A stretch of DNA of 13,548 nucleotides from Acidimicrobiaceae bacterium (GTDB lineage: Bacteria > Actinomycetota > Acidimicrobiia > Acidimicrobiales > Salinilacustritrichaceae). A program made the translations under genes and the position numbers. The notes below the pieces were generated by a model. The model worked only from the letters and a program-made list of their open reading frames with translations, was not told the DNA's origin and did not search any database. The stretch spans positions 763 through 14,310 of the forward strand of contig DMTU01000188.1 in the NCBI GenBank assembly GCA_003476595.1, written 5' to 3'. The stretch's first letter is position 1. Each line of letters begins with the position of its first letter. Positions 8,539 to 13,548 of this stretch are shown piece after piece.

Positions 8539-9425
8539 CGGCGACCAACCCGACCGGCCGGGTCTACGACCGCGGCTACCGCCCCTACGACGGCGAGCTC
8601 GGTGGCCGCTCGGCCGCACGCCTCGCCCTGTTCAAGGCCTCGGTCCGCCGGGCGCTCGGCATCCGCAGGTCGTGGCGCCAGAAGCTGTTCCCCTGGGTGC
8701 TGCTCGCCATCGCCACCGTGCCGGCCATCGTCAACGTCGGTGTCGCCTACATCACCCGGGGCCGGTTCGAGGACACGATCGAGATCATCACGTACCGGGA
8801 GTACGTCGGCGTCTCCACCGCGCTGTTGGTGTTCGTGGGCCTGACCGCACCTGACGTCATCTGTCCGGACCGACGCAACCGCGTGCTGCCGCTGCTGTTC
8901 TCCCGGCCGCTGACGGGCAGCGACTACGTGGCGGCCAAGGTCGGTGCGGTGGCGGCCATCGTCTTCGCCTTCGGCTTCCTGCCCCAGGTCGTGCTGTTCG
9001 TCGGCCAGATGCTGGTGAGCGACGCCGCCCTCGACTACCTGACCGACAACGCCACTGTGCTCTGGCAGGTGCCCCTCGCCGTCGCCGTGCTCGCCCTCTA
9101 CTACGCCTCCCTGGCCGTGGCCATCTCCTCCTTCGCCACCCGCCGCATCGTCGCCGCTGCGGCCCTGCTCATCGTGCTGCTGGTGACGTCGGTGACCGCA
9201 GCGATCGTCACCGAAGGAGGATCCGGGAGCACCGCCTGGGCAGCAGTGAACCTGCTCAACAACCCGCTGCAGATCCGCGACCTGATCTTCGAGGGCCAGA
9301 TCTCCCCCGACGCCGACCTCGCCGGCGTGACCGGCGGCGGTGCCCTCGCCCTCGGCGTGTACCTGGTCGTCGTCGGCGGGTCTTTGGCGACGCTGCTGTG
9401 GCGCTACCGCTGGGTGGAGACATGA
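8535..9425 (+). CDS. ABC-2-type exporter permease (first)
   Basis: This 296-residue integral membrane protein has about six predicted helices, at residues 52-73, 91-109, 131-160, 178-200, 204-225 and 267-288. The N-terminal cytoplasmic stretch with YDRGYRPYDGELG and a basic segment before the first helix resembles ABC-2 permeases of this size. RRNRVLPLLFSRPLTGSDYVAAK (split: RRNRVLPLLFSRPL then TGSDYVAAK, about 113-135) corresponds to the coupling region that contacts the ATPase in ABC-2 proteins. The stop overlaps the next ATPase start and its own start overlaps the preceding ATPase stop, both as ATGA. This tight coupling indicates that it pairs with at least one of the flanking ATPases. The substrate is unknown. 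Confidence 0.88.
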   Translation: MTATNPTGRVYDRGYRPYDGELGGRSAARLALFKASVRRALGIRRSWRQKLFPWVLLAIATVPAIVNVGVAYITRGRFEDTIEIITYREYVGVSTALLVFVGLTAPDVICPDRRNRVLPLLFSRPLTGSDYVAAKVGAVAAIVFAFGFLPQVVLFVGQMLVSDAALDYLTDNATVLWQVPLAVAVLALYYASLAVAISSFATRRIVAAAALLIVLLVTSVTAAIVTEGGSGSTAWAAVNLLNNPLQIRDLIFEGQISPDADLAGVTGGGALALGVYLVVVGGSLATLLWRYRWVET

Positions 9426-10369
9426 CCACCACCGAGGGCCTCGACCCCGCCTTCGTCGACGACGCCACCGTCGTGGTCGACGACGTGTCGGTCTGGTTCG
9501 GCCAGAAGGTCGCGCTGTCGGAGCTGTCGTGCTCGTTCGGGCCCGGCGTCACGGGCCTGCTCGGTCCCAACGGCGCCGGCAAGACCACCCTCATGCGCGC
9601 CATGTGCGGGCTCATCCCACCCCGCCGCGGGCACGTCACGGTGCTCGGCCACGACCCCCGCGGCCACCGCGACGTCCAGTCCCGGGTCGCCCTCGTGCCG
9701 GAGGAGGACGCCGTCCCCGAGGCCCTCACCGCCCGCCAGCTGGTCCGCTACCAGGCGACGCTCAACGGCGTCACCGACGCCGACGCCGTGGAGCGCTCCC
9801 TGGCGGAGGTGTCGCTGACCGACGTGGCCGACCGCCGCCTCGGCGGGTTCTCCAAGGGCATGCGCCAGCGGGCCAAGGTCGCCGCCGCCCTCGTCACCGA
9901 CCCCGAGGTGCTCGTCCTCGACGAGCCCCTGAACGGCGCCGACCCGGTGCAGCGGGTCGCCCTCATCGAGCTGTTCCAGGCGCTCGGCGCGGCCGGGCGC
10001 ACCGTCGTCGTCAGCAGCCACGTCCTCCACGAGGTCGAGCGCCTCGCGGCGCGGGTCATCGTCGTCGTGCACGGGCGCCTCGCGGCGGCCGGTGGCCACC
10101 GGGCCATCCGCGACGCCATGGCCGACCGGCCCCGGCGGGTGCTGCTGCGCTCCGACGACGACCGCCGCCTCGCCACCGGCCTGCTCGGCCTCGACCAGGT
10201 CGTGGCGGTCGAGCTCGCGGAGGCCGGCGTCACCATCTCCACCGGCAACGCCGGCGAGCTCGCCCTCGCCCTCCCCCGCCTCTCCCGCCAGCTCGATGTC
10301 CGCCTCCGCGAGGTCCGGGCCCTCGACGCATCCCTCGACAGCGTCTTCGCCGACCTCACCAGCCGATGA
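9422..10369 (+). CDS. ABC-2-type exporter ATP-binding protein (second)
   Basis: This second export ATPase, 315 residues from the ATG at 9422, has Walker A GPNGAGKTT (48-56), VPEEDA in the Q-loop position, the signature FSKGMRQRAKVAAAL (143-157), Walker B VLVLDEP (163-169) and the switch histidine at 200 (SSHVLHEVE). The D-loop region reads NGADP rather than the usual AGLDP; the aspartate is kept. The C-terminal extension ends ASLDSVFADLTSR, like the first ATPase. The signature and C-terminus indicate a paralogue of the first ATPase. An in-frame ATG at 9398 would add eight residues, but the 9422 start gives the ATGA overlap seen at every junction of this operon and is preferred. It also overlaps the following permease by ATGA. 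Confidence 0.93.
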   Translation: MTTTEGLDPAFVDDATVVVDDVSVWFGQKVALSELSCSFGPGVTGLLGPNGAGKTTLMRAMCGLIPPRRGHVTVLGHDPRGHRDVQSRVALVPEEDAVPEALTARQLVRYQATLNGVTDADAVERSLAEVSLTDVADRRLGGFSKGMRQRAKVAAALVTDPEVLVLDEPLNGADPVQRVALIELFQALGAAGRTVVVSSHVLHEVERLAARVIVVVHGRLAAAGGHRAIRDAMADRPRRVLLRSDDDRRLATGLLGLDQVVAVELAEAGVTISTGNAGELALALPRLSRQLDVRLREVRALDASLDSVFADLTSR

Positions 10370-11130
10370 CCTCCCCCGCCGCCCTCCGCCCCACGGGCTC
10401 ACCGCTCCGTCGGTTCCCCGCCCTCGTCGCCTACGTGCCCCGCGCCTGCCTGCCGGGCCGACGCCTGGCGGTGCTGGCCCTGCCGTGCGCCACGATCCTG
10501 GCCAGCGGCCTGCTCTCCCGGGCGCTCGACGACACCGCGAGGGACGCGTTCGCCCAGGTCGCCGGGCTGGGCATCTTCGGGCTCGCCATGCCACTCGGCA
10601 CGCTCGTCATCGGCGACGCCGTCCTCGGCGCCGAGGTCCGCTCGGGCACCCTCGGCTTCACGTGGCTGACGCCGGTGCGGTTCTGGGAGCTGGCGCTGGC
10701 GCGATGGCTCGGCGGTTGGCTCATCGCGCTCGTCACCCTCGTTCCCTGCGCGGCGGTGGCCGCGGTGCTCGCCGGCGCCAGCGGGTTGATCGGACCCGTC
10801 GTCGTCGCCACCGCCGCCGGCGCCGCCGCCCACATCGCCCTGTTCGTGCTCATCGGTGCGATCACCCGTCGAGCCGCGATCTGGTCGCTCGCCATCGTGT
10901 TCGTGATCGAGCGCCTGCTCGGCGCCGTGCTCTCGGGCATCGCGCAGCTCTCCCCCACGTGGCAGGGCCGGGCCGCGTTCGCCGGGCTCGGCGACCTGGG
11001 CGTCCTCGCCCGCAGCGGCATCCCGGAGGGCTGGGACGCCGTCGTGCGCCTCGGCCTCATCACGGTCGTCTGCCTGGCGTTCGCCACCGTGGGCCTCCGC
11101 CGGCTGCAGCTCACCGGCGCCCGCGACTGA
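10366..11130 (+). CDS. ABC-2-type exporter permease (second)
   Basis: The frame is open far upstream, but the real gene begins at the ATG 10366, overlapping the preceding ATPase stop (ATGA), and encodes 254 residues. Before this point the frame is an arginine/proline-rich shadow of the ATPase gene. About six membrane helices are predicted, at residues 33-51, 62-84, 112-135, 140-165, 170-190 and 226-245. The segment GAEVRSGTLGFTWLTPVRFW (88-107) followed by ELALARW matches the conserved ABC-2 pattern of an acidic/basic coupling helix, then GTL and a proline-arginine. It is the last gene of the operon, and a strong hairpin follows its stop. It is shorter than the first permease and not obviously similar to it, so the operon may encode a heteromeric channel or two separate exporters. 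Confidence 0.85.
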   Translation: MTSPAALRPTGSPLRRFPALVAYVPRACLPGRRLAVLALPCATILASGLLSRALDDTARDAFAQVAGLGIFGLAMPLGTLVIGDAVLGAEVRSGTLGFTWLTPVRFWELALARWLGGWLIALVTLVPCAAVAAVLAGASGLIGPVVVATAAGAAAHIALFVLIGAITRRAAIWSLAIVFVIERLLGAVLSGIAQLSPTWQGRAAFAGLGDLGVLARSGIPEGWDAVVRLGLITVVCLAFATVGLRRLQLTGARD

Positions 11131-11148
11131 GCCGGTTCCGGGCGGCCC

Positions 11149-11169
11149 GGCACGCCTCCGAGGCGTGCC
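11149..11169. terminator. Hairpin between convergent ABC permease and PilZ genes
   Basis: GGCACGCC (11149-11156) and GGCGTGCC (11162-11169) form a perfect stem around TCCGA, and a further inner pair is possible. It lies in the 76-base gap between convergent stops, 18 bases after the permease stop and 37 after the PilZ stop. Symmetry lets it serve both strands. No T-tract follows on either side, which is common for GC-rich actinobacterial terminators but lowers certainty. Confidence 0.6.
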
Positions 11170-11206
11170 CCGCGTCCCAGAACGATCCGGGTTCCCGGGG
11201 TCGGAG

Positions 11207-11896
11207 TTACAGGACGGCGGGGTTGTGCGTGAGGTTCCAGATCACCGACGTGAGGATCTGCTCGCGGAGCTCGTCGTCGCCGCCGGTGAAGGCCACGCCG
11301 TAGTGGTGCAGCGTGGTGCCACCGGGGGTGCGGCCGTACATCGACACGGTGCGCACCTCGGCCCGCTGCTCGATGGCCACCTCCCCGTCCGGACCGGGCA
11401 GGGCGCAGCGCACGGTGAGCGCCGCACCCTCGGACAGCTCCTCCTCGCAGATGAGGCCGACCCCTCCGGCGGAGAGATCGACCACCTTGGCCAGACCGCT
11501 CGGACCGCCGTCGACCTCGAAGTGGGCGTCGAGGACCAGCGGCACCCGGGCGTCGTTGCGGTGGGCGCGGCGGTCGATGGTGACCGGCATGGCCAGGCCG
11601 AACGGGGCGCGGTCGTCCGGTCGCAGGTCGGTGACGACGGTGTCGAAGGAGTAGACGGCGTCGCCGGCCCGGTCGAAGCGCACCGACACGAGCTGGCCGA
11701 CCTCCAGGTCGAGCATCGCGTCGCGCCGGATCGGCAGGTCGATCCAGATCGTGCGGCCGTCGGCCTCCACGATCGAGCACGCGAACCCGCCGAGCACGTC
11801 GCGGAGCACGGCGAGCCGCAACGGCACCCCTGGCTCCAGGTACCGCAGCCGGACCGCGGTCGCGTTGTGGTCTGTTGCCTCGTCGATGTCGAGCAC
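11207..11896 (-). CDS. PilZ-domain protein, probable c-di-GMP receptor (YcgR-like)
   Basis: PilZ domains bind cyclic di-GMP and transmit it to motility, pili, exopolysaccharide or transcription targets. The 229-residue protein has an N-terminal beta-rich region (about 14-105) resembling the YcgR/PilZN flavour, with GRTIWIDLPIRRDAMLDLEV around 47-66. The PilZ domain follows from about 110, with both binding motifs: RxxxR as RNDAR (113-117) and DxSxxG as DLSAGG (140-145). The domain continues to about residue 215. The frame is open far upstream as a shadow of gpmA; the GTG at 11894-11896 is chosen because of a purine-rich GGGGAGAGGGGGG before it and because the family-like sequence starts there. 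The gene is divergent from gpmA and convergent with the ABC operon. Both c-di-GMP motifs are intact, so binding is likely; the target is unknown. Confidence 0.85.
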   Translation of the reverse strand: MLDIDEATDHNATAVRLRYLEPGVPLRLAVLRDVLGGFACSIVEADGRTIWIDLPIRRDAMLDLEVGQLVSVRFDRAGDAVYSFDTVVTDLRPDDRAPFGLAMPVTIDRRAHRNDARVPLVLDAHFEVDGGPSGLAKVVDLSAGGVGLICEEELSEGAALTVRCALPGPDGEVAIEQRAEVRTVSMYGRTPGGTTLHHYGVAFTGGDDELREQILTSVIWNLTHNPAVL

Positions 11897-11914
11897 GTCT
11901 GAGCCCCCCTCTCC

Positions 11915-11941
11915 CCTGCCGGGAAGCGTACGCCCGGCAGG
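11915..11941. promoter_or_regulatory. Inverted repeat framing a candidate PilZ-gene -10 element
   Basis: CCTGCCGGG (11915-11923) and CCCGGCAGG (11933-11941) are a perfect 9-bp inverted repeat with a 9-base centre. On the minus strand the centre contains TACGCT (11925-11930), a TAnnnT -10 candidate that would start the PilZ transcript near 11918, about 22 bases before its GTG. No good -35 is visible. Because the repeat sits in the divergent PilZ/gpmA region it could be an operator. Confidence 0.45.
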
Positions 11942-11988
11942 TCGGGGGATGCAGCGCCGGACGGGTGCCCGCCCGAGACCGGTCCCGC

Positions 11989-12001
11989 TACGGTCCGGAC
12001 C
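11989..12001 (+). promoter_or_regulatory. gpmA -10 element; predicted leaderless start
   Basis: TACGGT (11989-11994) matches TAnnnT and is followed by exactly 7 bases (CCGGACC) before the gpmA ATG. This is the spacing of actinobacterial leaderless promoters, where transcription starts at the A of ATG. No Shine-Dalgarno sequence is visible upstream of the ATG, which fits leaderless translation. No clear -35 element is seen. Confidence 0.5.
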
Positions 12002-12766
12002 ATGTCGCACACGCTCGTCCTGCTCCGCCACGGGCAGTCGGTCTGGAACCTCGAGAACCTGTTCACCGGCTGGTACGACGCCCCGCTCACCGAGCTGGGC
12101 GAGCACGAGGCCCGCACCGGCGGCGAGCTGCTGCTCGAGAAGGGCGTGCTCCCCGACACCGTGCACACCTCCCTGCAGACCCGGGCGATCCGCACCGCCG
12201 AGCTCTCCCTCGCCGCCTGCGACCGCTCGTGGATCCCGGTGCGCCGCCACTGGCGCCTGAACGAGCGCCACTACGGCGACCTCACCGGCCGGGACAAGGC
12301 CGAGACCGCGGCCAAGTACGGGGACGAGCAGGTCCACATCTGGCGGCGCAGCTACGACACGCCCCCGCCGGCGATCGAGGCCGACAACCGCTTCAACCCC
12401 AACGACGACCCCCGCTACGCCCACGTGCCGCCGGAGCTGCGCCCGGCCAGCGAGTGCCTGAAGGACGTGGTCGAGCGGATGCTGCCCTACTGGTTCGACC
12501 AGATCGTCCCCGACCTCGCCGACGGCCACACCGTGCTCGTCGCCGCCCACGGCAACTCGCTGCGGGCCCTGGTCAAGCACCTCGACCACATCAGCGACGA
12601 CGAGATCCCCGGCCTCAACATCCCCACCGGCCAGCCCCTCGTCTACGAGCTGGACGACGACTTCCACCCGGTCGAGGACAAGCCCGTCTCGGAGCGCTAC
12701 CTGGCCGACCCCGACGAGGTCGCTGCGGCAGCCGCAGCCGTGGAGGCCCAGGCCAAGGGTCAGTGA
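12002..12766 (+). CDS. gpmA: 2,3-bisphosphoglycerate-dependent phosphoglycerate mutase
   Basis: The enzyme interconverts 3-phosphoglycerate and 2-phosphoglycerate in cytosolic glycolysis/gluconeogenesis through a phosphohistidine intermediate. The 254-residue sequence has the family start [12 protein letters not shown], with catalytic His10 in RHGQS. It continues with [15 protein letters not shown] (19-33), Arg61 in the TRAIRTAEL segment, Glu88 in [11 protein letters not shown] (86-96) and the second catalytic histidine 183 in [10 protein letters not shown]. The long insertion with the [10 protein letters not shown] segment and the C-terminal region identify a dPGM rather than a smaller phosphatase of the histidine-phosphatase superfamily. 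The last 15 residues are an alanine-rich tail. All key residues are present. The gene is divergent from the PilZ gene, and its stop overlaps the convergent MscS gene by 7 bases, leaving no room for a terminator between them. Confidence 0.96.
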   Translation: MSHTLVLLRHGQSVWNLENLFTGWYDAPLTELGEHEARTGGELLLEKGVLPDTVHTSLQTRAIRTAELSLAACDRSWIPVRRHWRLNERHYGDLTGRDKAETAAKYGDEQVHIWRRSYDTPPPAIEADNRFNPNDDPRYAHVPPELRPASECLKDVVERMLPYWFDQIVPDLADGHTVLVAAHGNSLRALVKHLDHISDDEIPGLNIPTGQPLVYELDDDFHPVEDKPVSERYLADPDEVAAAAAAVEAQAKGQ

Positions 12767-13548
12767 CGTTCGGCGTCCTCGACCGTCCGGACGTCGATGA
12801 CGCTGGCCCCGGGGTCCGGAGCGAAGGTGAGGACCCGCTGCGGGAACGGGATCTCGATGCCGGCCTCGTCCAGCGCGGCCTTGGCCTCCTGCACGATGCG
12901 GTGCTGGATCCAGAAGATGTCGCCGTAGGCCTCGTGCCAGACGTAGGCAGTGAGGTCGACCGAGCTCTCCCCCAGCGACGACAGCAGCACGCGCGGGGCC
13001 GGGTCGGGCAGGACCTCGTCGATCTCGCGCAGGCGGGGCTCGATCACGTCGATGGCTCGCTGGGGGTCGTCCCGGTAGTGGATGCCGATCGGCACGGCGA
13101 CCCGCCGGCGCGGCCGAGCCGTCCAGTTGATGATCGGCGACTTCAGGACCTCGGCGGCGGGGAGGATCACCCGTTCGCCGCTGAACATGTCGAGGATGAC
13201 CGAACGCGAGTCGATCTCCCGGACGATGCCGAGGTGCCGGCCCTCCCCCGCCTCGATGATGTTCCCCGGGCGGAACGGGCGCTTCACCTGGAGGATGACC
13301 CCCGCCACGAAGTTCTCCAGGATGTCCTGGAAGGCGAAGGCGAGGGCGATGCCGCCGATGCCGAGGGCGCCCACGAGCAGACCGACCTCGACGCCGATCG
13401 AGGACAGGGCGTACACGAAGCCGATCGATGCGATGGCGAGCGCGGCCAGACGGCCGATCAGCTGCCCGCCGCCCTCGGCGCGGCGGGCGAGCGTTCGCAG
13501 CACGACGCGGTGGACGATGCCGGCGAGGACGAGGCCGGCGAAGAAGAC
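12760..13548 (-). CDS. MscS-family mechanosensitive channel (N-terminus cut by right window edge)
   Basis: MscS channels open under membrane tension to release solutes during hypo-osmotic shock. 262 residues are visible. A GTG at 13501-13503 could be read as a start, but the frame stays open to the edge and upstream it encodes the end of a membrane helix ([15 protein letters not shown]), so the gene almost certainly begins outside the window. A second helix (about visible residues 33-52) leads to the pore-lining TM3 with glycine/alanine packing ([17 protein letters not shown]), then [13 protein letters not shown] and KRPFRPGN, the MscS signature. The cytosolic beta domain ([16 protein letters not shown]) and alpha/beta domain follow. 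The extension after FPQRVLTF is short. It is convergent with gpmA, overlapping it by 7 bases. Closeness to MscS rather than MscK or Ynd-type subfamilies cannot be settled without the N-terminus. Confidence 0.92.
   Translation of the reverse strand, partial: VFFAGLVLAGIVHRVVLRTLARRAEGGGQLIGRLAALAIASIGFVYALSSIGVEVGLLVGALGIGGIALAFAFQDILENFVAGVILQVKRPFRPGNIIEAGEGRHLGIVREIDSRSVILDMFSGERVILPAAEVLKSPIINWTARPRRRVAVPIGIHYRDDPQRAIDVIEPRLREIDEVLPDPAPRVLLSSLGESSVDLTAYVWHEAYGDIFWIQHRIVQEAKAALDEAGIEIPFPQRVLTFAPDPGASVIDVRTVEDAERH

Noticed and set aside
9340-10365. Upstream part of the frame that contains the second ABC permease
   Set aside because: It overlaps the second ATPase gene completely, is arginine/proline-rich, and the real permease begins at the ATGA overlap at 10366.
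11187-11203. CCGGG/CCCGG symmetry downstream of the shared terminator
   Set aside because: The arms are short and expected by chance at this GC content, and the nearby 11149-11169 hairpin explains termination better.
11897-12667. Upstream extension of the PilZ frame opposite gpmA
   Set aside because: It is a shadow of gpmA. The GTG at 11894-11896 with a purine-rich site is the sensible PilZ start.

Overview
This window looks like the chromosome of a high-GC actinobacterium. The evidence is strong GC bias at third codon positions, a chaperone operon ending in a MerR-type HspR repressor with HAIR-like operators, TAnnnT -10 elements placed so close to start codons that transcripts should be leaderless, and GTG starts. 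A deep actinobacterial lineage such as Acidimicrobiia would fit, but that placement is inference from gene content and style and no search was run.

Layout. (1) Positions 1-4660, minus strand: a heat-shock block transcribed as dnaK-grpE-dnaJ-hspR, followed by clpB, which runs off the left edge. dnaK and clpB each have a recognisable promoter of the form TTGTCA-17 bp-TAnnnT with a HAIR-type half-site (CTTGAGT/ACTCAAG) next to the -35 element. HspR therefore probably represses both its own operon and clpB. (2) 4661-4966: a divergent intergenic region holding the dnaK promoter and a candidate promoter for the genes on the right. (3) 4967-7560, plus strand: two overlapping genes for TadE-like and TadG-like membrane-anchored, pilus-type proteins. 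They are visibly less GC-rich than their surroundings and have no other tad genes beside them. The TadG-like protein carries a long, unrecognised cysteine-containing exported region. (4) 7624-11130, plus strand: a four-gene ABC-2 export operon (ATPase, permease, ATPase, permease), every junction being an ATGA overlap. (5) 11207-11896, minus strand: a PilZ-domain protein, probably a c-di-GMP receptor, convergent with the ABC operon across a strong hairpin. (6) 12002-12766, plus strand: gpmA, a phosphoglycerate mutase, divergent from the PilZ gene with a 9-bp inverted repeat between them. (7) 12760 to the right edge, minus strand: a MscS-type mechanosensitive channel whose stop end overlaps that of gpmA.

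How the genes work together. DnaK, DnaJ, GrpE and ClpB form the classical refolding and disaggregation network, and HspR senses it. The two ABC modules are probably one co-expressed heteromeric exporter or two related ones. The Tad-like pair and the PilZ protein both touch the cell surface, but nothing in the sequence shows that they cooperate. Most of the window is ordinary housekeeping. The parts most worth a second look are the promoter/operator architecture, the compositionally distinct tadE/tadG island, and the inverted repeats that frame candidate -10 elements.
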